From positions 62,001 to 126,000 of the forward strand of contig JAIYAU010000034.1 in the NCBI GenBank assembly GCA_027488865.1: a stretch of DNA of 64,000 nt. Reading direction: 5' to 3'. Within the stretch, counting starts at the first letter, position 1. Every line of letters starts with the position of its first letter. Under the pieces are notes generated by a model that had not been told where the DNA came from, ran no database searches, and worked only from the letters and a program-made list of their open reading frames with translations. The DNA comes from Cytophagaceae bacterium. GTDB taxonomy: Bacteria > Bacteroidota > Bacteroidia > Cytophagales > UBA9547. The translations under genes and the position numbers were made by a program. Below, one piece after another: positions 44,305-53,775 of the stretch.

Positions 44305-45069
44305 TTACCAATCTCCACTGGAACCACCGCCACCAAAACTACCTCCACCGCTATCGCTGTAATCACTATAATCACTATAACTACTTGAGCTATCGCTATA
44401 TGAGCTATCGCTATAAGAACCGAAAGAACCTGGATAATACGTACTACCAGAAGAATAGGTACCACCACTGTAGGTAGTTTTCCTGTTTCTAAAAATATAA
44501 ATTATAATAAAAATAATTATTCCAAAAATGATAAATAAATTAAACCCATCATCTTTTGATTTTTTTTCTTTGGCTGTGATACCTTCCTTTTCTGATACAA
44601 TTTGCACAAAAAGCTCATTAAGCGCCTCATCAAAACCAGCATAATATAATTGTTGTTTAAAATTGGGCTTCAATAGTTCATCTTCAATAGCTTTACACTC
44701 TAGATCAGTTATACGAGATTCAAAACCATACCCAACTTCAATACGCATCTTGCGATTTTGGATAGCTACAAGAATGAGCAAACCATTATCTTTACCTTTT
44801 ATACCAAGTTGCCACTTTTGCGCCCACCTTTGTGCTAAGTCAGCTATTTCATCTCCATCCAATGAAGGAATTACAACAATTGCCACTTGTGCGGTAGTTG
44901 TATCCTCAAAACGCTTTATTTTTTCTGTCAATATCAGTTCTTCTTGGCTAGTAAGGATGTCTGCTATATCTGTTACTGGAGTAAAACGCGAAGGTCGCTC
45001 AGGAATCTCTACACCATACAGAGCTACCTGCATGGTTAAAACTAAAATAATAAAATATAGCTTTTTCAT
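44305..45069 (-). CDS. TPM-domain protein with Ser/Tyr/Asp-rich tail
   Basis: The protein has a signal peptide (about 1-20), a TPM domain (about 30-160: VTDIADILTSQEELILTEKIKRFE, NGLLILVAIQNRKMRIEVGYGFE), one membrane helix (about 180-195) and a low-complexity tail of YSD and SSS repeats ending in GGGGSSGDW. This is the YgcG/TPM architecture. I start it at ATG 45069 (MKKLYFI), which begins a proper signal peptide; the ATG at 45084 would add five residues. TPM domains occur with LemA in many bacteria. The Gly/Ser-rich end is typical of the family. Confidence 0.85.
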   Translation of the reverse strand: MKKLYFIILVLTMQVALYGVEIPERPSRFTPVTDIADILTSQEELILTEKIKRFEDTTTAQVAIVVIPSLDGDEIADLAQRWAQKWQLGIKGKDNGLLILVAIQNRKMRIEVGYGFESRITDLECKAIEDELLKPNFKQQLYYAGFDEALNELFVQIVSEKEGITAKEKKSKDDGFNLFIIFGIIIFIIIYIFRNRKTTYSGGTYSSGSTYYPGSFGSYSDSSYSDSSSSYSDYSDYSDSGGGSFGGGGSSGDW

Positions 45070-45096
45070 ATTGATAAGTAACATTATACAAGGTAG

Positions 45097-45546
45097 TTAA
45101 CGGGAAATTTCATTGCTCAATTCATTTGTATCGTCTTCTGCAAGTGGAAAGAACTTTTTTAAATATACACCAGTGGAGATAATACCTTGAGTAATACCTT
45201 TCAGAAATTTATTATTTTTAAAATCAGCGGAAATTTGTTCTTTTATTTCGTCCCAAAAATTGTCTGGAACAACTTTATTAATTCCTTCATCAGCAACTAT
45301 CGCGAACTTTTTATTGGTGGGAGCAATATAAAACAGTACGCCATTCCTATCTTTAGTATGATGCATTTCCAAATCAATAAATTTTTTTGCTGCAACTGCA
45401 AAAACATCTGTTGGGATTTCATTATCTATATGTACACGTATTTCTCCCGAAGTTGCCTTTTCGGCCTGAGCTATGGCTTCCACAATCTTTGCTTCATCAT
45501 TTTTTGAAAGATGAAAACCCTTTTTAAATGGTGATAACAAGTTCAT
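45097..45546 (-). CDS. TPM-domain protein, short form
   Basis: The 149-residue protein is a TPM domain without signal peptide or tail: DEAKIVEAIAQAEKATSGEIRVHIDNEIP at the start and GVLFYIAPTNKKFAIVADEGINKVVP in the middle. It precedes the longer TPM gene by 27 bases. In many Bacteroidota the order is lemA-tpm-tpm; here no lemA precedes this gene (155 non-coding bases separate it from the CHAT gene). Function is not established. Confidence 0.85.
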   Translation of the reverse strand: MNLLSPFKKGFHLSKNDEAKIVEAIAQAEKATSGEIRVHIDNEIPTDVFAVAAKKFIDLEMHHTKDRNGVLFYIAPTNKKFAIVADEGINKVVPDNFWDEIKEQISADFKNNKFLKGITQGIISTGVYLKKFFPLAEDDTNELSNEISR

Positions 45547-45701
45547 ATTGAATTGGTTAAATCATTTACCAAAAATTTCATAAAACAGGATCAGTTGCTT
45601 TATTTGAAAATTACCACAAGCTAATAAATAAATTTATTATTCAATTAAAAACTATTTAGACGGGATTCAAATTTTAAGAAATCTATTAACTAAATCATTT
45701 G

Positions 45702-48700
45702 TTATTTCCAGTCTCCTTGTAGAATAAATGGAGCCCAATAGTAAGGATGCCTATATTTAGAATTTTGAGTCAATTTTATTTGCGCATCTCTAAACGCTTC
45801 TGCAATACTCATTTTGCCCATGTTACTATAGAACCCAGACATTAAAGTGGCTGTTGCTTCATCGTTAACAGGCCAAAGGCTAGCGATCACAGCTTTGACA
45901 CCATTATCAAAAAAACCTGTAGCAGGACTAATTGGAACTTCGGAGTCACTGCTCATGGCACTATTACAAGCAGATAGAATAACCAAGTTAAGATGGTTCA
46001 TCAATTCGAGACCCCATAAATCTTGTAAAGAAAGGTTCCCATCTTCACCTTTGGACAAATTTTTGGCCATAGTAAGGTATGATTCCTCAGGATTGGTATA
46101 GTTGAGGTTACCATGTGTAGCAAAGTGAGCTATGTTATATTCCGTTCCTAAGTTTTTAGCTTTATCTTCTGAGGCTTCACTTCTAATAAAAACTTTGGCG
46201 TCTGGATATGATTTTTGAATTAAATTAACCTCTTTTTCCGATGCAGGCAACGACTCATCAGGATTTCCAAAGGCTATTATTTTAACTTTACTTGAATCTA
46301 TCTTTTCAGTATTCAGCATTTTATAGTCTTTGGTATAAAAAATGGTATAATTTTCGATTAGAAAATTAAAATTTCCATTATTTAAGGTTTTACCAAGTAT
46401 TTGAAATGGCAAAAAGTGTAATTTATCCGCAGGCATTATAGCGAGTTTAGTTTTGTATTTGATAGCATCTTGAATGGGTGCAATCAAATAACTATAGGCC
46501 TTTTCTAGAGTCTTTAAAAATGGATCACTTTGTTTAGGTGCTATAAACGGTTCTGCTCTTTTTTCAGCCGCTGATTGTTCTGTAAGGCTGTTTTTAATGT
46601 TCCCAGTATTGAGTTTGGCGTTGTTTCTTATATAAGTAATTAGTTTACCTAGTTCGGCATTACTCACGGTAACAACCCTTGCCACGGCAGAGTCACTTGT
46701 TGCAACAAATATAAATAGTTGATTTTCGCCAGGTAAATAAGAAACCAAAGCCATATCTTTAGGAATTTTACCTCTGTTTAGCCTTAAATCAATATATTTA
46801 TCTGCATCTACTCTTATGTTTTTCCTTACAAAACTCACATATTCGTTTGACGCAATGTTCTTAGTTTTTTCTAATTTTTCGATTTTTATAACATCTTGCT
46901 CGTGTGAGGGTTTACTTTTCTCTAAAATCAATTGTTTCTCCAACCCTTCTACCTTAGCAAGCTTGGTTATAGATTCCTCCCTTTCTTTATTTTTATTGCT
47001 GTTTTCGTAGTTAATTTTTACATTTTTAAATCGGGCATTTTGATCTCCTAAATTGTTTTTTTCAATATATTCCAAAGCACCATCTATGTCATTCATTTTT
47101 AATAGCACTTCTATCAAACCTTCATACACCTTCATTTTGGTATCACCAGAAGAAAAAAGCTTTTGTGCAGCCTCGCCACCCGTAATGCGCGATCTTATTT
47201 TCTCAATTATTTCAACAGCACTTTTCAGATAAGTTTTTGCTTTTACAAGTTGATTTTTATCCTTACTAATGCAACCCATGATGTAAAGCGCCTCCCAAAG
47301 GTAAAAATCAGAGCCAATTTTTTCTGAAATAAGGATAGTTTGCTCTGCAAAAGGAATGGCCTTGTCTGGTTGGTTTGATTCATAATATAACCTCGCCTGC
47401 AGCCTGTTAACGGCAGCAAGGTGCTCTTGAAGTTTAATATCATTTAAAATAGCTAATGCTTTATCGAGGTAAACAGCTGCTTCTGGATAGCGCTTTTGCT
47501 CAAGTCGAATTTCACCAAGTTTTTCTAAGGCGGAAGCTTGCCCACGCTTATTTTCGCTTTTTTGAGATATTTGTAAACTGTTTTGAAGGTAAGGAATTGC
47601 TTCTTCATAGCGCTTAAGCGAGATAAGGCACTCACCAACATTTGAAGAGGCAACTGTAAAATCCTCTCCAAGATCTTGTATTTTTACACGAATGTCGTAT
47701 CCAGCTTTATGACTTTCGTAACTTTTCTGAAAATCCTGTTGATAAAAGTAAAATCTACCTTTTGTATTATAGACTCCAGCTGTGACTAGGTTGAAATTTA
47801 ATAATTTATAAATACTGTCGGTTTTGTTGAGATAATATTCAGCCTCCTTATAGTTGCCAAATGATATCAAGTTATTACTCATTGCATGATAAACGTCCCC
47901 AATTCCAAAGACATTATTCTTAGATTTATAAATTATTAAGGCTTTTTCTAAAAGATCCATCCCTTTACGATAGTCACCATTTATAACATATTCAATCCAA
48001 GCTTTAGATAAACACACAGAAGCCACAATTTCAAGATCTGGAATTTTTTCAGCCAAATCATTGGCCTCGTCATAATGCTTGATAGCTTCATCAAATTTGG
48101 CCTTGCTAGTGAGAAAATTACCAATTTTTATTTTTAGCAAGGCTATTTTGGCTAAATCGTTTACCTTATTGTAGTATGCTAGGGCTTTATTTATTTCTGT
48201 AATGTACTCGGTAAGTTTGCCCTTAACATCGTAGATTTCCGCTAATTTTTCATAACAAAATGCCGTCATTTGTTCATTCTTAGTTTCCTTACATAGCTTC
48301 AAGGCCTCGATAAAGTATTTTTCTGCTTCTGGAAAGTTATTATCGGCAAAACTCGTTATGGACCCTACGTTAACCAATGCATAGACCAGATTATAATAAT
48401 CATTTAGCTGTTTTCTTATTGCGAGAATCTCGTTGTAGTACTTCTTGGCAGAGGAATAGTCCAACTTTTTCCAATATAGGCCTGCTATATCTTCCAAAGT
48501 GTAGGCATAGGTGCTTTGATCAGTTTTATCCTTTTGATAATCAGCAACATATTTGTAGTGTTGAATGGCTAAAGCGATGTTGCCTTGATTGACATATATT
48601 TTTGCAACATTACCATTAAGGGTTGCGGCTTTGTCTCCTATGTTAGCAGATCGAAATACAGCTATTGCTTTATTATAATTCACTATCGCACTATCGTATT

Positions 48701-49559
48701 GGCGTATTATGTCATATTCATAGCCTATGTTCCAATAAGTGTTGGCAATTTTATCTGGACTTTTGCTTAAGTAGGCCCAAGGTAGTGCTTTAAGGTATGA
48801 GCCAATGGCCTCTTCATGTCTACCCAATTTTTGATAATCAATTCCAATATTGTTGTACATGGTAACTACATAACCATAATTACCTGCTTGTTCATAAAAC
48901 TTGGCGCCAAAAGAATAGTTAGTTATTGCTGAATCGTAGTTTAATAATGCCTCGTCACTTTCCGCCAAAAACCAATACATAAGTGCTGAATTTTCAAAGT
49001 CTTTATTATACTTGTAAATTTCAAGTTGTTTCATACGAATGACCTTAGCCTGCTTCCATTGTTTTTGGGCAGTGAGCATGGGCACCACATTTGTATAACA
49101 GTAAGTGGCAATGCTGGTGTCTAGAATTTGGTCTGCCATATTTGCCCCAGTCAAAAATGCATTTATTGCTTTTGAAGTATCTTGGTTTACAACAAGATAC
49201 AGCTTACCTAAACCAGCCAAGCAAACTATATGTTTTTCCGGCCAAGGATTCTTTTGGAGAATCTCATTTGATACTTCATAATTTACTATAGCTTTTTTGA
49301 AATTTTCTAAACTCCATAAAACATCTGCTGCCTCTATTAGAAAAAGTGCCTTTAATTTTGGAGTTTCTGTCATTTTTGATGAAATACTCACCCCCTTGTC
49401 TAGTGCTATAAGTGCCTCGGCAAACTGTTTATCTGCCTTAAGATTATACGCCTTTTCGAGCAAGTTCTCAAGTTCGGCCATTTGTGTTGATTCTTGTGAA
49501 AACACCTGCAACTGAGCTAAAAAAGCCAACAAAAACACTAGAAAAACAGCTTTATACAT
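45702..49559 (-). CDS. Secreted TPR-CHAT domain protein
   Basis: The 1285-residue protein has a signal peptide (about 1-22, ending LQVFSQ), about fifteen TPR-type repeats (about 30-780, for example AIVNYEVSNEILQK, AITNYSFGAKFYEQAGNY), a charged coiled-coil linker (about 830-900) and a C-terminal CHAT domain (about 985-1285). CHAT is a caspase-like protease fold; the catalytic dyad is present as His1149 (AHFATHG) and Cys1198 (LSACNSA). Cytoplasmic CHAT proteins occur in defence and death pathways. This one would act outside the inner membrane, and its substrate is unknown. It is monocistronic. Confidence 0.92.
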   Translation of the reverse strand: MYKAVFLVFLLAFLAQLQVFSQESTQMAELENLLEKAYNLKADKQFAEALIALDKGVSISSKMTETPKLKALFLIEAADVLWSLENFKKAIVNYEVSNEILQKNPWPEKHIVCLAGLGKLYLVVNQDTSKAINAFLTGANMADQILDTSIATYCYTNVVPMLTAQKQWKQAKVIRMKQLEIYKYNKDFENSALMYWFLAESDEALLNYDSAITNYSFGAKFYEQAGNYGYVVTMYNNIGIDYQKLGRHEEAIGSYLKALPWAYLSKSPDKIANTYWNIGYEYDIIRQYDSAIVNYNKAIAVFRSANIGDKAATLNGNVAKIYVNQGNIALAIQHYKYVADYQKDKTDQSTYAYTLEDIAGLYWKKLDYSSAKKYYNEILAIRKQLNDYYNLVYALVNVGSITSFADNNFPEAEKYFIEALKLCKETKNEQMTAFCYEKLAEIYDVKGKLTEYITEINKALAYYNKVNDLAKIALLKIKIGNFLTSKAKFDEAIKHYDEANDLAEKIPDLEIVASVCLSKAWIEYVINGDYRKGMDLLEKALIIYKSKNNVFGIGDVYHAMSNNLISFGNYKEAEYYLNKTDSIYKLLNFNLVTAGVYNTKGRFYFYQQDFQKSYESHKAGYDIRVKIQDLGEDFTVASSNVGECLISLKRYEEAIPYLQNSLQISQKSENKRGQASALEKLGEIRLEQKRYPEAAVYLDKALAILNDIKLQEHLAAVNRLQARLYYESNQPDKAIPFAEQTILISEKIGSDFYLWEALYIMGCISKDKNQLVKAKTYLKSAVEIIEKIRSRITGGEAAQKLFSSGDTKMKVYEGLIEVLLKMNDIDGALEYIEKNNLGDQNARFKNVKINYENSNKNKEREESITKLAKVEGLEKQLILEKSKPSHEQDVIKIEKLEKTKNIASNEYVSFVRKNIRVDADKYIDLRLNRGKIPKDMALVSYLPGENQLFIFVATSDSAVARVVTVSNAELGKLITYIRNNAKLNTGNIKNSLTEQSAAEKRAEPFIAPKQSDPFLKTLEKAYSYLIAPIQDAIKYKTKLAIMPADKLHFLPFQILGKTLNNGNFNFLIENYTIFYTKDYKMLNTEKIDSSKVKIIAFGNPDESLPASEKEVNLIQKSYPDAKVFIRSEASEDKAKNLGTEYNIAHFATHGNLNYTNPEESYLTMAKNLSKGEDGNLSLQDLWGLELMNHLNLVILSACNSAMSSDSEVPISPATGFFDNGVKAVIASLWPVNDEATATLMSGFYSNMGKMSIAEAFRDAQIKLTQNSKYRHPYYWAPFILQGDWK

Positions 49560-49766
49560 AAAATCTTGTTTACAACCAATTTCACCATTGGCACCTAATC
49601 AAATATTAGAAGTATCGTACAGCAAAAATCGCCACCTCGTTAAAACATCAAATTACAGAAAGTTTCTCATTTAAATAAAAAGAACATCTATTGGCCAAAT
49701 TAACAAATATAAATCAATAAATACCTGAGGAAACAATCTATTCCACCAAAAAATAAGTTTTAAGAA

Positions 49767-52700
49767 CTATATTTCGTCCACTTCTTCTGGTTTTGTTATA
49801 TTAGTATAATTAGCTGTAACAAAATTACACCAAGTACAATCCTCTTTTCCGCAACCTTTGGTAAACTCATGTGATTTTATCTTTTGCCACGTTTCCTTCA
49901 TTTGTTTTTTTACGAAATCAATACCATCCACGGTAACCACAATCTTGTGTTTTACAAACTGGTTTTCGTTTTTACTCTTTTCTAAAAAATCAATCTCTCC
50001 AGACACCATATCCCAGTCTTTGTTTTTATCATTATCTATCAAAATTTTATAGAACATGATTTGTCTCCAATAGTCACCACCTAAAGGATTTTTATGGTCT
50101 GGCTTATTTAACTTCTCTTTTGTCTTATAATTATCTGGTTGCCCGGTTTTGTAATCTACAACGTTGCACTCATTATTTTTGTTAGGAAATTCTACCTTAT
50201 CAATTTTTCCGGTAAGGGGTATGCCATTCCATGCCGCTTGATTTACATTATACTCTATAGACACAATTTTTGCCCAACGATTTACATACTGGTCATATAA
50301 TTCTGGAAGCAACTTATGACCGTATTCGGATCTGTATTTGAAATCCTTTTCAGTAAATTGAGCATAATATCTTATCATGCCTTTGTCGAATAACGACAAG
50401 AGTTCTTCTTTGGCAGGAAACTGGTCTTGATTTTTTTGCATTAATCTGAAGAAATTTTCTAAGGCATAGTGTATAGCACTTCCAAAGCCCATGCTAGGAT
50501 TTTTGGCAGTAGGCACATGAAGGATATATTCAAAATAAAATGCTAAAGGACAAGCAAGGTATTTATTTAAGGCAGAAGCACTTAATCTGAAGTTTTTCAA
50601 AACTTCATCAATATAGGTTTTTTCCACCGTAAGACCACTAATATCTGGTGGCAACAATGTTTGGATAGTATATTCTGCCATTTCAACGTTATCTAAAGCA
50701 CGTTGTTGAATTTTTATTGGCAACTTATCCAATATTTCTTGAATGTACAGGGACACTGAAGTTTCCTTCTCTTTATTGTCTTTATTATATTTTATTAGGG
50801 AATAGCCAAGGTGTAAATGTTGCTTAGCCCTTGTAATAGCAACATAAAATAGCCGTCTTGTTTCTTCTATCTTGTTTTCTTTTACCTCTTTATCAATATT
50901 GTCTGGTAAACTAAATTCTAGACTTGGAGAAGCCTTTTTTTCCCAATTGTCCTGAACACAATTTATCATGAATACATGTTTAAACTCTAAGCCTTTACTT
51001 GAGTGAGCTGTGATAAGTTTAATCCCTGGTTCGGCCTTATAGATTTTAAGTGTACTAATTATCAGTCCATTATCATTCATTTTTTTAATAGTTTCTAAAA
51101 AATCGCCAATACTTAATCTTGGCAATCTTTCGGACTCGGCTTTTAAAAAATCAAAAAAACTTGTAAGGACTTGTAATTGCCAAAGTTTTTCTTTTTCTGG
51201 TAACTTCATTAAAACAGCATAGATACCCGATTGTAATAAGATTTTTTCAAGGAGTTCTTGCAAAATTAAATTTTGACTGTATTCTAGCCATTGAGTTAAA
51301 AGTTGACTCAATTTGGAAATAGTAGAAGCTTTATATAGCCCAAGCCTAAATAATTTTTCTGGGCTTCCAATAACTAACCTCCAAGGTATTTTATTACTTC
51401 TACACTCCCGAACTATGGCCGCTACATCGTGAACATCAACTTTAAAAAAGTCAAAATGCATCAACTCAAACAACAAGTATTCAGCGGTGTCGGTTCTGTC
51501 TGTTTCTTCATATAAATATTGTAATATTGTGAGCAATTTTAATATTAACGGTTCTTCCAGTACATTTATCCCCTTTTTAGCATTAAATGGTATTTTCCTA
51601 TGCTCCAATACCCTAATGATATTATTTACTTCCTTATGTACGTGATAAATAATCGCAATTTCATTTAAGTTTTCTCCTTGTTCACGTAGTAGTTCTATTT
51701 GTTTTACAATGTCAGCATCTTGATGCCAAGTGTTTTGATATTCTACAACCTGAACAGGTTTTCCCTCATCTAGGTAAGCTGGTAATGCAGCTTTAAGCGT
51801 TTTGTCCAATCCTACGCCATCATTAACCAACCTATCTGTATTATTGTCAATCACCGCTTTTGCTGCATTTAAAATAGTTTGGGTTGAACGATAGTTTTCT
51901 GTAAGATATACCTCTGTAAGTCCTACGTTGGCATATTTATTTCTAAACTTCCTAATATTTTCTACATTAGCTCCTTGAAATCTATAAATTGCTTGGTCAT
52001 CATCACCCACCACAAATACGTTAGGACTTTCTTGTTCCCAATATGAAGCTAATAATTGTACAATTTGATTTTGAGCTCCATTTGTATCTTGAAACTCATC
52101 CACCAAAATATATTGAAATTGTTCTTGATAACGTAATAGAAGAAACTCCTCTCGGTCAAATGCCTCTACTACCCACCTTATCATATCTTGAAAATCATAT
52201 CTACGCTTTTTTACCAATAATTTATTATAATTATCAAACTCTATTGCTGCAGCCTTTAATTTAGCCATTATTTCATGCGCCTTGGCAATCTCCTTTTCCT
52301 TCAAATCTCCCTTTTGGTACTGTCTGCCTGTCTTGCTATCAGTGTATTTACGTTGATATCTATATTCCTCTTTAAATGGCAATTCTGGTAAAATTTCCTC
52401 AATCTTGGATATAATAAACTCCGAAGTCCAGTTTTCTTGTTTCATCAAGTCAAATTGACTTTTAAGTTGCTTACGCATCATATACACATCGCCCGTATAT
52501 TTTTTCAAGATATGGTTATTGTCAAAACCATCTATTAATTCGTGTAAAACATCTATTAATTCAAGGTCGGATATAGCTTGCATCTCTCTTCGGCCAAAAT
52601 ACTGCCCGTTTTCTTGAATAACCATGTTGCAAAAACTATGAAAAGTGTGGATATGCACTTTATAGGCATCAGGACCAATAAACTTGACCAATCGTTCTCG

Positions 52701-52919
52701 CATGGCCACCGTACCTGCATCCGTATAAGTTAAGCATAAAATATTATATGGTTGTGCATCGGTATCCATTAAAATCTTACCAATTCTAGCTGATAAAATT
52801 TGAGTCTTACCAGTTCCTGGTCCAGCAATTACTAAAACAGGGCCTTCTATTTGATTAACGGCTTGTCTTTGTGCTTCGTTTAGTTGGCTAATCACCTCCT
52901 CAAATGCTGAATTAGTCAT
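49767..52919 (-). CDS. UvrD/Rep-like helicase fused to a PD-(D/E)XK nuclease
   Basis: The protein has a superfamily 1A helicase core: Walker A AGPGTGKTQ (about 32-40), YILVDEFQDTNGAQ (motif II), GDDDQAIYRFQGA (motif III), RLFYVAITRAK (motif VI). The C-terminal domain has VDYKTGQPDNY, typical of RecB-like nucleases, and an AddB-style iron-sulfur cysteine set (ACP in LACPLAFYFEYI plus CGKEDCTWC). It is likely a single-chain DNA end-processing helicase-nuclease. I start it at ATG 52919 (MTNSAFEEVISQL); the ATG at 52967 adds 16 residues with no family support. It is monocistronic, with no partner addA-type gene. Confidence 0.9.
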   Translation of the reverse strand: MTNSAFEEVISQLNEAQRQAVNQIEGPVLVIAGPGTGKTQILSARIGKILMDTDAQPYNILCLTYTDAGTVAMRERLVKFIGPDAYKVHIHTFHSFCNMVIQENGQYFGRREMQAISDLELIDVLHELIDGFDNNHILKKYTGDVYMMRKQLKSQFDLMKQENWTSEFIISKIEEILPELPFKEEYRYQRKYTDSKTGRQYQKGDLKEKEIAKAHEIMAKLKAAAIEFDNYNKLLVKKRRYDFQDMIRWVVEAFDREEFLLLRYQEQFQYILVDEFQDTNGAQNQIVQLLASYWEQESPNVFVVGDDDQAIYRFQGANVENIRKFRNKYANVGLTEVYLTENYRSTQTILNAAKAVIDNNTDRLVNDGVGLDKTLKAALPAYLDEGKPVQVVEYQNTWHQDADIVKQIELLREQGENLNEIAIIYHVHKEVNNIIRVLEHRKIPFNAKKGINVLEEPLILKLLTILQYLYEETDRTDTAEYLLFELMHFDFFKVDVHDVAAIVRECRSNKIPWRLVIGSPEKLFRLGLYKASTISKLSQLLTQWLEYSQNLILQELLEKILLQSGIYAVLMKLPEKEKLWQLQVLTSFFDFLKAESERLPRLSIGDFLETIKKMNDNGLIISTLKIYKAEPGIKLITAHSSKGLEFKHVFMINCVQDNWEKKASPSLEFSLPDNIDKEVKENKIEETRRLFYVAITRAKQHLHLGYSLIKYNKDNKEKETSVSLYIQEILDKLPIKIQQRALDNVEMAEYTIQTLLPPDISGLTVEKTYIDEVLKNFRLSASALNKYLACPLAFYFEYILHVPTAKNPSMGFGSAIHYALENFFRLMQKNQDQFPAKEELLSLFDKGMIRYYAQFTEKDFKYRSEYGHKLLPELYDQYVNRWAKIVSIEYNVNQAAWNGIPLTGKIDKVEFPNKNNECNVVDYKTGQPDNYKTKEKLNKPDHKNPLGGDYWRQIMFYKILIDNDKNKDWDMVSGEIDFLEKSKNENQFVKHKIVVTVDGIDFVKKQMKETWQKIKSHEFTKGCGKEDCTWCNFVTANYTNITKPEEVDEI

Positions 52920-53360
52920 ATGAATTCTATATAAATACCAAATCAAATATAAAGTTTTTGAAATCAATTATAGATAGACGGAATAAATAGTTGATTCTAG
53001 AGATATATAACAACCAGTAAAATTCTACTAATCAACCAATTGAACTACAAGAAGAGATGGAATAATAAATAAGAAATGGTAATATTTAAAATATTACATT
53101 CAAAAAGTGTCACCAGAACCGAATTGGCGTCACATATTGATTAAAGCTAGAATCCATAATTCCAGTACCCCTATAAAAGTTTAATATTTATTCGAATTTT
53201 ATGCCAAATAGTTCAAACCTATTCAGGTTCATAGCTTAAACTATTCCTTTAATAAATCCATGTTAAATATTAATCAACTATGAATAAAGATAAAATGTGT
53301 TTAGAAATTGAATCCAAGCACAATACCTAATTGCAAATATTACAGATAAATGCAAATTGC
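52920..53360. other. Non-coding gap upstream of the helicase gene
   Basis: The 441 bases are AT-rich with no convincing ORF. A palindrome GTAATATTT-a-AAATATTAC lies at 53079-53097. A short minus-strand tail resembling an outer-membrane protein C-terminus (53301-53342) is too short to support. Together with the fossil to the right this looks like decayed gene space. Confidence 0.5.
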
Positions 53361-53625
53361 TTATTCTTTAATAAGTTTTTGGTTAAATACTTTGGATTCG
53401 CTTTTCAACTGAAGATGATAAATACCTTTAGACAATATTGGCTTTAATAGGATTTACCTCAGCAAGTGTAAATGCACTTCCTGTGTATTTTTTAAATTGG
53501 GGGAAAGGAAAATTAGGATTACCCGAATTAATGTTGATAGTGACTTGTGCAATTGTCACATTTAAAAATAAGCAAGCTGTAATTAGTAAAGCTAAACGCT
53601 TCACTGAAGTTAATAAATTGAACAT
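53361..53625 (-). pseudogene. Fossil of a T9SS-secreted protein: signal peptide and sorting tail only
   Basis: The minus strand from ATG 53625 encodes a signal peptide (LALLITACLFLNVTIAQ) and a mature start VTININSGNPNFPFPQFKKY, then stops at 53428. In another frame the same stretch ends ILSKGIYHLQLKSESKVFNQ KLIKE followed by TAA at 53361. That is a classic end of a type-A T9SS sorting domain (GIY.L.L....KVF..KL...). Start and tail are thus present but almost the whole body is gone and the frame is broken near the join. The N-terminal INSGNPNFPFPQF motif recalls secreted glycan-active enzymes of Bacteroidota; which family is not certain. Confidence 0.8.
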
Positions 53626-53775
53626 CTAATAATGAAGTAGTAGTGTCTTTAATACTTCTAGATATTAAAATAGTAACCAGTTATTGTAACTTAGTTATAT
53701 AAAGTATAACTATATCGTAATTAATAGCATGATCTCTTAAAAAATTCGAGATAGGTTAATCTTGACAAACATCTA

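Noticed and set aside
44259-44468. Alternative valine/isoleucine-rich frame at the end of the TPM gene
   Set aside because: It is a shifted-frame reading of the Ser/Tyr/Asp repeats of the real TPM tail.
45702-49559. TPR-CHAT protein as a CRISPR-associated (Craspase-like) effector
   Set aside because: It has a signal peptide, and no cas gene or CRISPR array is present in the window.
53301-53342. Minus-strand tail reading YLQLGIVLGFNF and stop, like the end of an outer-membrane barrel
   Set aside because: Only 12 residues are open before an upstream stop. It could be a second fossil, but chance cannot be excluded.
53438-53629. Plus-strand 63-aa frame in the large gap
   Set aside because: The opposite strand reads a clean signal peptide and T9SS tail; this frame is its antisense.
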